Shown here piece after piece: positions 12,574-26,200 of a DNA stretch of 64,000 nucleotides. This stretch comes from Siderastrea radians. Its lineage: Eukaryota > Cnidaria > Anthozoa > Scleractinia > Rhizangiidae. The stretch spans positions 53,600,711 through 53,664,710 of the forward strand of contig OZ024889.1 of the NCBI GenBank assembly GCA_964017195.1, read 5' to 3'. Made by a program: the position numbers and the translations under genes. The notes under the pieces are model-generated. The model was not told the DNA's origin, made no database searches, and saw only the letters and a list, made by a program, of their open reading frames with translations. Position 1 is the stretch's first letter; every line of letters begins with the position of its first letter.

Positions 12574-13182
12574 TTAAGGTTCAATCTGACAGAATGAGCG
12601 TCTAAACATCTGTGACCTAGTCTTTTAAACCATGTAAACAAAGGCCCGGATACCGGAAACAATTGTGCACACACGCATGCGTGCAACACTGCCTTCAGTG
12701 AATTCCAGCGTAGGTACACGATTGATTCGGCTTCATTTCTATTTCGTTCAGGGGGTAGGTACAAAAGCAGTCCACATTGGAAATTGTGCTAATTTTGCAC
12801 GGTAAGACGAGACCCCAGTTAAGTTGCGTTGCCTTCAGCTGACAATGACAACAATAGATCACAGTTGTTATGACGCACTTTGAAAACCTCGATGCGTTTA
12901 CAATGCTAAAAGTATAAAAACTAGTCCAAAGAAGCTACTCTGGCGCTTACAAAGAAAGAAGCTACATGTCAGGTAATATTAATGATAATAAAACTTGTAC
13001 AATTGGGTCAGCTAACATGCTTCCCTATGTTGACTCGATGCTCGTGATATTTCCTTTTTTTAATAATCCCCACCTTTCCACTTTTTCGTCCCCTCTGATA
13101 TAATTTATATGACTAAGAAGTACCCCAGTTATTTCAAGAGAAAAGGAGTTTGAAGCTACTCTTGTTCTGAATTCTGGTTTAA

Positions 13183-13379
13183 CCCTTTAAGCCCAGCATT
13201 GTTATGCAAATTCTTCCTACTGGTCTCCACATATCTTTGTCTAGTACTAGGTGGAAGAACTATTATCAAGGAATTCATCTTTGGTGATCATATTCTTTAT
13301 TCTCATAACCTGTATGTGTTACAATGAACTGATATGACGAGGAGACATTTTATGCTGATCACTACTGGGGCTTTAAGGG
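13183..13379. mobile_element. 197-bp piggyBac-like MITE (CCCTTTAAGCCC ends)
   Basis: The ends CCCTTTAAGCCC and GGGCTTTAAGGG are flanked by TTAA (13179-13182 and 13380-13383). TTAA followed by CCCTTT is the usual piggyBac-type end. A second copy lies at 39938-40116 and a partial one at about 37540-37655, sharing GATCA followed by ATTCTCAT.AC. It sits just downstream of the AGTPBP1 stop codon and could supply or disturb 3' UTR sequence. Confidence 0.75.
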
Positions 13380-13509
13380 TTAATCAGATGGTGAACTAGA
13401 TTACAACTCCGCTACTGACCAACTCACATGGAACAAACAGTTCGCTTGTTCGTATCCTACAGGAGAAAAGAAAGCAAAAAGATTTTAACTTACAGGAAAT
13501 TTTAAAAGG

Positions 13510-16500
13510 TCACACTTCAACTTCATAAGCGTAAGCTAGTTTGACACACGTTTTGTCATCCGACAGATTACCCAAATAGGCGCCTACCACGAAACCACTA
13601 TGAAACAAAATTACAAAATCTATTAAGCGTCATTGCGTTTTTCCCACAAATGACATTTAAATCCAGGCTTATCACAGATCGGTGAGGCTCGAAAGTCGAA
13701 AGAAAATGTGAGCTATCTCGCTTAGAGTCTATCCGATTTTACGCCGAAAAACATCCTTTTCCCAGAATAAATGTCGGCAAGTATGCTACTGGCTAGTTTT
13801 ATTCTACACTGAAGACAGGGACTCACCATGAGCTATCAGCAGTCTGCATCTCATTCGTGCCGTCCTCTGTTGACAACTGTCCCTGATTATTGCGGTAAAA
13901 GTACGAACGACCAACACGGAGCAACCCAGCACAGAAAAACCGGCCCATCTCCTCTAGCTCTCTTGTCCCTATATGATAACCCTTTGAAAAACAAAACAAC
14001 ACTCAACTTGAAGTGGTTATGAAAAGTCATGTCTTGTCGAGTGTTGGAAGAGTAACCATCAAAGCAAATTTGCTTAGTTACCCCCTATACCAAACACTGT
14101 AGCGGCTGCAACTTTGTTTACAGAGTCAGTAATAAAAACCGTAAACGATGCTGCGTTTTCTACTGCCATCAGTCAACCACAGACACGACGAATACGAAAG
14201 CAACCTCAAGTGTTACGTCGACGGATTAAGCCCGACTCTGTAACGATAGCGCCAGTCCCAGTCGGCCCTCATATAAAAGCTCAACTCCTTGACGCAGCTC
14301 AGCCACTCAGAAGAGTGTTCAGCCTCCAACGCAGACGTTCTCAGAGCTCGTCACGCAATCCACTCGTCTCCCACGAACCTGAAAGAATGTCTGCGTTGGA
14401 GACCAAGCCTTCCGTAGCTTGGTACCTATAGTATAGCCTCTTTAGGCTCTGAGATAGTAGGGTCTGCGCAAACAGAAAGGGAACGCGAAAATAATACGCG
14501 CGCAGGAACCTGGGGAAAAAGGGGGCGGTGGCGGGAAAATCCGCCTTATCTCTCCCAAGCCCCCGCGAGGTTTTTCGCACTCGTTTTCTCAATTCGCGCT
14601 TTCCCACTATCTCGGAGTCTGGAACAGGCTCCCTATGGTCAGACCCGATATCAGAGGATGAGTTATGCTGTGTAGGTGTTACCCACCTTGTATGGTCCTT
14701 GGTCGCAGCCACTGTATGTACTCTCCATTGTATAGCTCCTCACTACTCCAATCTCTCTCCACACTACAACTCTGGCGGTGGATTCCTTGGACTGTTCAAC
14801 AATAAAGCTGCAGCTGCCCAGCGAGAAGGCTGGCGCGATATTGTGAAGAACTCGTGGCAGCGTCTACAAAAATGGAAAATTCAGAAAATTCAGAACATGA
14901 AGACACAGATGAATCGGGAATTTAGAATGCTAGCAAAATACTAATGAACGAATCATGCACAATGATTTCAATGATGTGCAAATGCGATGTTCTGGCAAAC
15001 TACTCGAAACTGAAATAGCCAACACGTGAAAGCAGTATTTTTAAAACTTTCCAGGTCAATAAGCAAACTGGAATCTAAAGACACCAATACAGAAAGCGGA
15101 CGTTTCGTTTTCAGGAACCTGGGCTCATAATCTCACCCTATATCCGGGATCTTCATCTATGTCACTAGGGTCCATGCTACTGGCGGAGTCAGAGCCTGAC
15201 AGGTCAGCCACTCGTTCTCTCACTGAACCCACCAAACCACTCTCCACACCACCAGAACTGGATGAACTGGCTGCAATGGTGGCGGCCGTGCTGCACCCAT
15301 ACATAAACACGTTCTTCTTGCGTGAGTGGCCGTGAAAGTCGCAATAAACCTTCAAGATAACAAAAAAAGCAAGAAGAGCATTAATAGTACTTTCTCTAAT
15401 GTAGGACTGTAACCGATGCAGTTCTATCAAGAAAATTAAAATTACGTGGAAATAACAAATTAAACTAGTGAGTTTTATCCACTTTTTTGTGCAAAAAAAG
15501 TCACACGTGCAAATTGCAATTCAGTGGATTTGTTTAGTAATTGCAATAATCCCGACAATAATCTCGAATCCCGACAACTCGAACCCTAGAGGGAAACACA
15601 AAGCTTCTCGAGAAAACGAAAGTTGAAGTTATATCCGGGCGTTGAATTACTGTAATAAACAAGGAGAACTGCCTTTGCGTTGAGTTAGCGAGAAAATCGC
15701 GTTTAATCTCGACACTGTACTGTATCTGATTTGATCTAACCACTGGAAAACACTGCCCTGTTTACGTTTTTTTTTAATTCCAGGCACAAGGGAGTTTTCA
15801 CTCACCAAAGGCGTCTTTTCTATCGTCTGTAGATACAACAGCAATCCCTTCACGTGATAGATAGTGGGATGAAGTAGCATGCTGGGATAGATCCAGCGCC
15901 TGTTTAGATCATCACCCGACAGAGAGCACCGGTGACTGCAATACAAGGTTGAACGCAATTAGTTACCAACAAATCACCAATAATTTGCCAAACATAGCCT
16001 TCATTTTTCAAGGCACTGAGATGTCAGACGTCTGCCGCGTTTTGGCAAACACCCTGGAATGTGTGCGTTCAGAAGACACTAACCTCAGCGACTCTTGAAG
16101 ATTTCTAAATAGCCACTCTAATACTTTCAGTTTTCTTACAGCTTATTTATTTAAAACAGTGAAATAAGGTATTTAAAGGTTTGCCTGTAAAATAAAACAT
16201 GAACAGGGACATCACAAGGAACGTTACTGAACCAGACCTGTCATCTTTGTTCTAATCTGATACCTTGGTTTTCAAATACGTAACGAAACCCCTGTCACTT
16301 TAGCTCTAAGCCTTAAAGGAATTCTTTTGGCTTGTCAAATCACAATTTTCTATCACCGAGGAACATCGTTGCATGACAAAGCTACTGTAAGTGATGTTTT
16401 GAATTAACCTGACAGTATTCTTCATCTTACCAGCCATTTATAACTCCATCTATGTTTAGCATGGGTACAATCTTAAAAATAAAAGTCTCCCGAAGATGAC

Positions 16501-17214
16501 GAGCCGTGTAGAAGTTACTCATTAGAAAATCCAACACTCCTAAAAGCAAAAAAAAAAAAACAAACAAACAAACAAAGTTGTTATAATTGAAAATTTTTAC
16601 TTCCTCGTACTATAAAGGATGAAGGTCTAGCGACGATTTTTAAATTGGGCTCAGTTAAAACATTAGCTAAAAATTTTTCCTTTTTTGCAATTCATTCTGC
16701 AAACAGCATATTAAATTGATTGTCTAGCGAGGTAACAACTTGAAAAACGTTCGTTGTAAAGAACCACAGACGTGACCAGTATTTACAGGTATTTAGGTAT
16801 GCTGTTCGCGCTTATGTTTCCCAAAAACCATATCCATTCATCAAGCATTGCGTCCACAATTCTATATCCTCCTGGGGTGTGAAAGTTAAGAAAGTAGAAA
16901 AGGGCGTGAGCAAGTGATCCAAGTTCAAACGGGGGAGTTGGCGTCAGCTCTACCTTATTCCAGGAAGTGTTCACAATAAGTTAACTTTGCGCTTTTTATA
17001 CGATGAAAATTTCACGACTCCCAACTTTTGTGCTTTTCAAAAGTTTGATTAAGTCTTTCTAAATAGATGGGGGACAAAATCACTCAGTTTTCGCGTTTTT
17101 ATTGAACTCGTGCCTGATAATTTATGTGGTCAAAATTCCCGCACCGAGATGACAGTTTAATAAACTTTCTTCCAGACTTCATGTGGAAGGATGAAAACGG
17201 TCTCGACATCAGAC

Positions 17215-17245
<31 letters not shown>

Positions 17246-20200
17246 AAACAAAATACAAAGCTCTAGAAACAAGAATGACACCTTTCATGACCCAACTTGA
17301 ATTGCTTTCGCCAGGATGCACCCGACTCGTGAGGAATATGTATGGTCTGTTCCCTACAACAAACAAACGCAAGACATAAATTTATCACAAGTAAACTGAC
17401 GACTCGTTCACACAAACACAGATCTTGTCTCCTTACTCAGAATCTCAAGAGACTTGGCATCTCCCTGCCGCGGCTGTGCCGTGATTGTGATGACGTCACA
17501 CGGATTTCCCGCCAGACTGTTACACAGGGTCATACGGCGGTAATATATGCCACCGGTGTTTAAAGACGACTCTAACCGTGACAAGTGGTTCTGCGAACGA
17601 ATGGCAAAAACACGAATCAACCTTTGACAGGAAGTGATTTAGAAAGAACATTCCATAAATAAATAAAGATTTAGCAGCTTTCCCTTTGGAGATCACCTTC
17701 TGCTTTCCTAAAGCAAAACGTCATAGAACTAAGGCTTCTTTTATAAGACGCATTTACATGTATGCTATTTTTCCTTCAAGAAGACTTTTTGCGTCCTATG
17801 GTTTCTGACAAATCTAGTTCAAGCTTCAGAAATTGTTTCGTAAACGGACTACTCAAACAGCAAATAATAACACTATGCTTCTACCTCATGAAGTCGAATT
17901 TGAGAATTTGCTAATTTTAAGGAAGGGGGATCGAAATTATCACTTTTTACGGGACTTAGATACGACGTATAATAAGGCCTTTTCAACCCTAATGCCAAAC
18001 AAGCAGGAGAGCTACATAACGGATCATATAACAACATTGAAGACAGTTCTTTGTGGAGAGAGGTACACTGGAGAAATCGAAGCAAAAACCCCTGACTAAG
18101 ACGAGAACAGAGAACTCACCCCGGGATTCAACCCCAGGACACCTTGGTGGGAGGCCCCATTAATGACTCACAGTATGTACCCATTTACCCATGGATGTAT
18201 ATCAGGGGTGACCCATTTACCCATGAATATATTTTAAGGCACCAAGGCAGGATGACAGCAGTTAAGATCAAAGCGTGTATGAAGGTAATTTCCTACCTGA
18301 AGCATAGTAAAAGTGTACGGATAGTGATAAGCGAAGTAACACACATCATTAGCATGCGGGAAAGCCACAGTGAAGGTGGATGTGTAGTAGGTTTTTCCTC
18401 CTTGCCCACCAGTTGCCTCACGACTCCGCGTGAAGTAGTTTCTATAATAACAGACATTAGCTCCTGCTCTGACCCAGCCAGCTCGTCTTTCCTGAGCTTC
18501 TATAGTGGAATACATGACCGGCTGCATTCCTACGAAAAAGACAGGGAAATTAATACAGCTACATTTCGTTTGAGTGGGGGCGCGGTGGTGTAGTGGTTAG
18601 CGCGTTGGACTTCAGATCTGTAGGTCGGTGGTTCGAGGCCTGGCCTCTGCCACCGTGTTGTTTCCTTAGACAAGAAACTTTACCCCACTTTGTCTCTCTC
18701 CACCCAGGTGTATAAATGGGTACCGGCGACATACTGCTGGGGGTAATCCTGCGATGGACTAGCGTCCCATCCAGGGGGGAGTAGCAATACTTTCAGTTGC
18801 TTCATGCTAAAGAATCCGGGTTAAGCTCCGGCCGTGTGGGCCTCCTGTGGCTCGTGTTCGACTTTACCTTTACCTTACATTTCGTATGAGAATTACTTTA
18901 TGGCCATTTTGGCTCCGAACAGACGGATTATGATCGAAAAAGGACCTCACCTCAGTAGTTTAAGAGCAGAAAGAGTAAAAATATCCCTGCTAACACACAC
19001 AAGTCATGTGCAGTAGATACAATCCGACACTTCACTGGTTTTGTGAAACGGCTCTATCCACTAGAAAACACCATCCACCGTTTCAACGGAGAGTATGAAC
19101 TCTCGGCAACGGAACAACTCATCAACTCTCGTTTTTATTCTACCGCTAATTCTTAAGAACGCCAGCTTTTATTTCAATTGATAGTGCCCCTATTTAGTGG
19201 TTCTTTTACTACCATACAAAACTGACACTTAAATAAATTCGTTCGTTCGTTCGTTCGCTCGTTCATCCACTCATTCGTTCGTTCGTTCGTTCTCATTAAC
19301 TGTCGTTGTTGTTTGGTTCTGCCTTAAATTGTAGTAAACGCACTTTCTAGGCCAAAACAAAGCTCTTAAAATTCATCACGTGGCAAAACTTACCAAAGTT
19401 AAATTGGCTATTAATCTTCTCACAATTAATAATGTTGAACTTGTAAGGAATTTCAGCATCCATATTGCTGACCTAAAATCAAAAATAAAAACTTGATTAC
19501 TGTATCTGAAAAAGACAACGTGCACTGCTTGATTGGTGGACCAATTATCTGCGACTAATGCTTAGAATACATCACTAAAGATAACTGTATGTCGGACACT
19601 CAGAACGTGAACACTAACGTTGCGGAAAACAATATGACTGTTACTTTTTTCAACAATACTTAATCATAAACCAAGTGTCATTTTCGAATCTTGCTCGTGA
19701 TTGGCTCTTCACTTTCTGGCCGCGCTTGTAAACGCGGATCTGGTATGTATTTATTTATTGATTTCTATTTCACTGAAAAAGTGGCAGCTGTTTCATGTCT
19801 TCGTGTCGGCACAGCAATACTAACAGATGATTACTAAATAAATTTGAAGCAACATGTAAATTGACCACGTTTCCTCCCTTCATTGTAATCCAGTGCCATT
19901 AAAAATGGCCATTATATTAAGGTTTCCATTGACTTTGATTATGTTTATCAGTCGCTGACGATAAGACCATGTCTTAAGTATTCGGGTTCTTAACAGGTAT
20001 TGTCTGCCCGCAGATGACTGTTGTCATCACTCAAGGCACGGACGTCCCTCCCATAGGTAGAGCGCACTTGGATGGGTCCAGTTTTGGCCTCGCAAGCAGC
20101 GCGTTTCCTCCCTGCCTTGGCCATTCTTTGGTTCTCTGCCGCACGGGCTCCAGATGTGACTCAGCGATCTTCTCCTTAAGACTCCCGGGAGGCAGCCTAA

Positions 20201-23200
20201 TGACTAATGGTTTCAAGATTACCTTAAAACGCAAAGGAAAATCACGTACCTCGAAGTAGAACCATTGGTGATGGTGCTTGCAGTTGATGTCTGGATTGAG
20301 GACCAGATCATACTCATAATCACGCACCTGGAAAGAAAAAATAAAGCACTGTACTGCTAATGCAGGTTGGAAATGATCGCCTTAGCTGAGAAGGAAATCC
20401 AGACTTTGACTTTAATCGGATCGGAGTTTTTATCCTAGGCACAATTTATCGGCACACATGTAGATGATTTATGAACCGATCCAAGGCACTGTGGGGGGGA
20501 TTTCATATCACACCAGGGCTCGAGACTAACGGTAGCCAACTAGTCACAGACTAGCAGAAATTCCGTTTTGGCTAGTAGGTTTTGCGCTTCCACTAGCCAT
20601 TTTGGCTAGTGAAAATTTCAAAGCACTAAAGCACCGGATGGAAACCAAACTAAATATTGCTTCTGATGATCGGATCCCAAAAGCAAACTGAGTGAGCAGA
20701 AACTAAAACCTATTCCGTAAAAGGATATCATAATGTTCGTATAATATTAGTTTTGTCCTCTCAACGTTTTTCCCTACTACTTCTTGTCTCAGATGGCAAC
20801 GTTTTCTCCCTCATTACTACATTCAAACGACATAAGCTGTCTTTAGAACGTTTCACTATACGTTTCCTTGAAAGGTCCATTAGTGAGTTCATATCGGGTT
20901 CATAATTATGATATTTGTCTACACGTTAGTAGGTTCACACAATTCTTTAGTCTTCTGTTATCGACTTTTTTGCATTATTTGCTATACGTTCGTACAATTG
21001 TTTCTCTTCCCAGCGTTTCTCTTTACATAACGTCTTCACGTTTCTCCGATTTATTAGTCTAGCCTTCTCAACGTTTGTTTGTACGTTAGCACGTTCGCAC
21101 GACATTGTTCTGCTCTTCCTAAGGTTTTCAGTGCGTTAGTACATTCGTACGATAAGTCGACACTGCTTAGCGTGTCTCTGTGCGTTAGTATGTTCATACG
21201 GTATTAGTCTTGTCTTCTCAACGTTTATCCGTTCGTTAGTGCGATTTTAGTTGCCTCATTTGCGTTTCTCCGTAATTTATTCCCCACTGTAATAGTTCAG
21301 TCTGTCCGTTCGACGTTCTTCCGTACGTCACACACGTTCTTACGGAATTAGTTTTGTGTAATAACCTTTCTCCGTAAGTTAGTAGTTGCGTATTTTATTA
21401 GTCTCTGTATTTTGGTACGTTGGCAGCGTTTCTCCCTACTGTAGTGCATTTGTAACCAACGTGTTTGATATGACTTCTCAACGTTTCTCTTTACCTTAGT
21501 ACGTTCGAACCTTATAAGTTTTTCTGCTCAATGTTTCCGGCTCCGCGCTTAAATACGCTTATAATTTACTAGTCTTCTCTTGTAGACGTTTTTCCGTACG
21601 TGAGTTGAGTGCTGTATCAGTCTTGTCTTTTTGACGTTTCTCCGTACCTTACAACGTTCGTACCATGTTAGTCTCGTCTTCCCAACGTTTCTCCGTACGA
21701 TGACATTTTCGTATAAGGTTAATTGTCCGAGTTATTTGTCATGATCTGACGAAACGGAAAAGAAAGGCGAATTTGCCCTGAACTTAAGTAAAGACATATA
21801 GTACTTTGTATTCGTGTGAGGATCTTTAACTGTTGGAAAGAACAGTCAACATTCAAGTTCTTCACTCCTGAGATTACAGAAAGCCATGTTTACAGTACTT
21901 AACCTGGCTAAAAACTAGACATATTGAACACAGTATGAGATTATGCAAAAAAGTCTGGCTAGTGAAAATCTATTTTGGCCAGTGAAATCAAGCCTCTCAC
22001 TAGCCACTTGGCTACTAAGCTGAAAAGTTAGTCCCGAGCCCTGTCACACGGCCAGTTCCAGGCTTACTACACAAGCCAGGAGAGCATTTTACAGCTTAGC
22101 CTATGTAGCAAGTGTTTTTGTAGGTTTGATTTTTGGCCGCGCGAAAATTGGGAAAAAAGTAAGGAGGGGAAGTGCCCTCGCCCCAATTTTCGAGCGGCCA
22201 CAAAAGGCGAAAAATGCTTCTATCGCGTGGAATGGCCTACAGAAACGCTTGCTACTCAGGCTATTTACAGCTAAACAAAAGATGGACCAATATAACTTCT
22301 GAATTAAAAACCAAATGTTTGATGAGTTGAAAGGATATTTAGGACAAAATCTGAATCACGTCAGAGCACATTTGACAGTTAATCAGCTATTTCATTATTT
22401 GGTCAAGCTCTGCCAATAGCCAATCTCAAAGTGCATATGAAATATTCCCTCTCGTTTTTGATAATTTTATACTAAATGAACCGCTTTTTGAGTGTCTCTC
22501 CACCAAAGACGGCAACAGTTCGGTCAGATGACTTTGCATTCCGCGTTGAGCGTCGGATTGGGAAGTAATACATGAAAGATTTTTTTTTTGCTCAGACTAA
22601 CTGCAGGTTGTTTTAGTCACTATTCCATGTATTACAAAGTTCACTCAACTGCTTTGTTTTGTTTCTAACAAATGAATTCCCATTGAAAGATCTTTTTAAC
22701 CAAAGCACTCTTTGAACCTTCCAAATGAAAGTTGTCTTTACAAAAACTTAAGAACAGTCCGAGGCGAAACGTTGATATGTTACCTCACCTGTATAGCTTT
22801 ACGAAGATTTCCACTTTCAAACCGAGATTCAAACTTCAGTGGCCTGGCTGTCTCTTCAGGAGACGACCTTTCACCTTCTGACATACTGTGGCAGGAAAAC
22901 AGAAGAAAATTAAGTTATACACTGTGTTCTGCACACAAATAACCCGAACAAATAGTGAAAATAGCTTGTACCCCTGGAGTGTCTATGGGAGTTAAACTTG
23001 AATTCGTTGTCTACACTAACTCTTCACTCTCTAACGCTGCGAAACAAGCAAATAAAAAGGTGGGGTGGGGGTTTTGTATACAAATGGCCCAGGCGGGTAC
23101 TCAGGCATATTATAGACGGGGAGGTGCAAAGGCCTGTTTTGGGGATTGAAATTAGCGACCTGGGCCTATTTGGGGTGAGAAATTTTCCAGTGGACTTTTC

Positions 23201-26200
23201 TTGGGTATAGAGATTTCGGCAGGACTTTTATAGGAATGATAAGAAGCATGCGTACCTCAGGATTCTCAATTTTATGTCACAGAATTGCATCAGTTTCACT
23301 TACAAACTCAAAAGATCTCTTTTCAGGCAAATAAAATGGCATTTTTTTAGGTTACCTTCTGGGCCATTGGACTCTTTTGGGTTTCAGTTCTAGCCTAATG
23401 GGTCCTTTTTTGGGTACATGAAATTTGGCCTCATATCCCCCCACCCCCCCCCCCCACTGGCCCCTGTCATTAATATACCAGAGTACCCCGCCCCCGCCCC
23501 CGCCCCCACCCCCGGGGACAAAGCGAGGGATGAGATTTTTGTATTAGTTCTACATGTACTCTGCACTCGCATTCTCTTTTGCTCCATAACCTTAGGAAAA
23601 ATGTTAGACTGTGAAAAAGTCATGTGCGTACCTGGAGTTGCTGGGTTTTCGGGCATGTCCTAACTTGAGTTGTTCTTTACCCACTGCTAACAAACAGTTC
23701 TCAGCAACATCGGTTTCTTGCTTCAATAGGCGATCCAGGTCAAAAACTACTTTGTTAATTACTTTTTGAGGGTGGATCTGCCGTTCAACATCCCTGAAGA
23801 TCATAGTTCTGAAAACGGACGAGCAAAATGTACTTCAATGTGCCTCTAGATCGTGTACAGTAGCAGCTATCCAATTATCATACTACTGATGTAACCTGAT
23901 GTTATTGAACTACATATGAGATCTGTACTGAGAAAGAACTTAAGTTCTTTTTCAGATCATTCAGGAAACCAATCAGATTGCTCCTTTCCATTAATGCTGA
24001 TCACCCCCTACGGATGTAAGAGCTTACTCCCCCTCTCCACCCCCTCCCTTCCATCCGATCTCTCCCTGTGATTGTACGCACCTGAAAAGTAAGACCCCAG
24101 AAAATCGGACACAACATTTCCATTCATTAACGTTAAACATTGTTGAATTCAACATGTTACACACGTTTGGCCACCCTTTGGAATGATGTTGGATGATGGT
24201 GAATGATGTTGGGTGATGGTGAATGATGTTACATGATGGTGAATGGTGCTGGATGATGGTGAATGATGTTAGATGATGGTGAATGATGTTAGATGATGGT
24301 GAATGATGTTAGATGATGGTAAATGATGTTAGATGATGGTGAATGATCTTGGATGATGATAAATGATGTTGGATGATGGTGAATGATCTTGTATGATGGT
24401 AAATGGTGTTGGATGATGGTGAATGATGTTACATGAAGGTGAATGACGCTGGGTGATGGTAAATGACGTTGGACGATGGCGAATAATGTTGGATGATAGT
24501 GAATGATGTTGGATGATGGCGAATGATGTTGGATGATGGTGAATGATGTTGGAGGATGGTGAATGATGTTGGATGATGGTGAATAATGTTGGATGATAGT
24601 GAATGATGTTGGATGATGGCGAATGATGATGGATGATGGCGAATGATGTTGGATGATGGTGAATGATGTTGGATGATGGTGAATAATGTTGGATGATGGT
24701 GAATGATGTTGGGTGATGGTGAATGATGTTGGGCGATGGTGAATGATGTTACATGATGGTGAATGGTGCTGGATGATGGTGAATGATGTTAGATGATGGT
24801 GAATGATGTTGGATGATGGTGAATGATGTTAGATGATGGTGAATGATGTTAGATGATGGTGAGTGATGTTAGATGATGGTGAATGATGTTAGATGATGGT
24901 GAATGATCTTGGATGATGGTAAATGGTGTTGGATGATGGTGAATGATGTTGGATGATGATGAATGATCTTGGATGAAGGTAAATGGTGTTGGATGATGGT
25001 GAATGATGTTACATGATGGTGAATGGTGCTGGATGATGGTAAATGACGTTGGACGATGGTGAATAACGTTGGATGATAGTGAATGATGTTGGATGATGGT
25101 GAATGATCTTGGATGATGGTGAATGATGTTGGATGATGGTGAATGATGTTAGATGATGGTGAATGATCTTGGATGATGGTGAATGATGTTGGATGATGGT
25201 GAATGATGTTAGATAATGGTAAATGATGTTGGATGATGGTGAATGATCTTGGATGATGGCGAATGATGTTGGGTGATGGCGAATGATGTTGGGTGATGGT
25301 GAAGGATGTTGGGTGATGATGAATGATGTTGGATGATGGCAAATAATGTTGGGTGATGGTGAATGATGTTGGATGATGGTGAATGGTGTTGGATGATGGC
25401 GAATGATGTTGGGTGATGGTGAATGATGTTACATGATGGTGAATGATGTTGGATGATGGTAAATGATGTTAGATGATGGCAAATGATGTTGGATGATGCC
25501 GAATGATGTTGGGTGATGGTGAATGATGTTGGATGATGGTGAATGGTGTTGGATGATGGTGAATGACGTTGGATGATGGTAAATGACGTTGGACGATGGT
25601 GAGTAATGTTGGATGATAGTGAATGATGTTGGATGATGGTGAATGATCTTGGATGACGGTGAATGATGTTGGATGATGTGAGATGATGGTGAATGATGTT
25701 GGATGCTGGTGAATGATGTTGGATGATGGTGAATGATGTTGGATGATGGTGAATGATGTTGGATGATGGCGAATGATGTTGGATGCTGGTGAATGATGTT
25801 AGATGCTGGTAAGTGATGTTGGATGATGGTGAATGATGTTAGATGATGGTGAATGATGTTAGATGATGGTAAGTGATGTTGGATGATGGTGAATGATGTT
25901 AGATGATGGCGAATGATGTTGGATGATGGTGAATAATGTTGGATGATGGTGAATGATCTTGGATGATGGTAAATGGTGTTTGATGGTGAATGATGTTGGG
26001 TGATGGTGAATCATCATCATATGTTGGATGATGGTGAATGATGTTGGATGATGGTGAATGATGTTGGATGCTGGTGAATGGTGTTGGATGATGGCAAATG
26101 ATGTTGGGTGATGGTGAATGATGTTGGACGATGGTGAATAATGTTGGATGATGGTGAATGATGTTGGATGATGATAAATGGTGTTGGATGATGGTGAATG

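Larger units (their letters stand above)
13510..17590 (-). other. AGTPBP1: AGTPBP1 exons 19-26: M14 zinc carboxypeptidase domain and C-terminus
   Basis: Exons are 17437-17590, 17282-17353, 16431-16539, 15806-15935, 15137-15349, 14687-14863, 13827-13981 and 13510-13597. Zinc ligands are the His (17316-17318) and Glu (17307-17309) of HPGE and the first His of CDFHGHS (15332-15334). The likely catalytic Glu is in VVVWREIG (14753-14755). Also present are [20 protein letters not shown], with Cys where vertebrates have Asn before HRC, and TRELEEMG. After CDFHGHS comes a serine-rich insertion ([11 protein letters not shown] and on) longer than in vertebrates. The last exon gives a 28-residue tail ending YAYEVEV that I do not recognise. 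All active-site residues are present, so the enzyme should be active. Confidence 0.93.
18297..23808 (-). other. AGTPBP1: AGTPBP1 exons 14-18: CCP-specific N-domain
   Basis: Exons are 23681-23808, 22789-22877, 20250-20327, 19394-19472 and 18297-18529. They encode [51 protein letters not shown] followed by HHHQWFYFE, then [18 protein letters not shown], and finally MQPVMYS through NVCYYRNYF to [18 protein letters not shown]. This beta-rich domain precedes the peptidase fold in all cytosolic carboxypeptidases and is nearly colinear with the human sequence. A tRNA-derived SINE starts about 50 bp upstream of the last exon in the group, and the 2.6-kb minisatellite lies in the intron between exons 13 and 14. 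Confidence 0.93.

Noticed and set aside
13828..14022. 64-codon plus-strand frame
   Set aside because: It is the antisense shadow of AGTPBP1 exon 25.
14528..14944. 138-codon plus-strand frame
   Set aside because: It is antisense to AGTPBP1 exon 24 and part of a MITE.
18580..18656. tRNA gene
   Set aside because: The A and B boxes are present, but the anticodon stem is degenerate and a SINE body follows directly.
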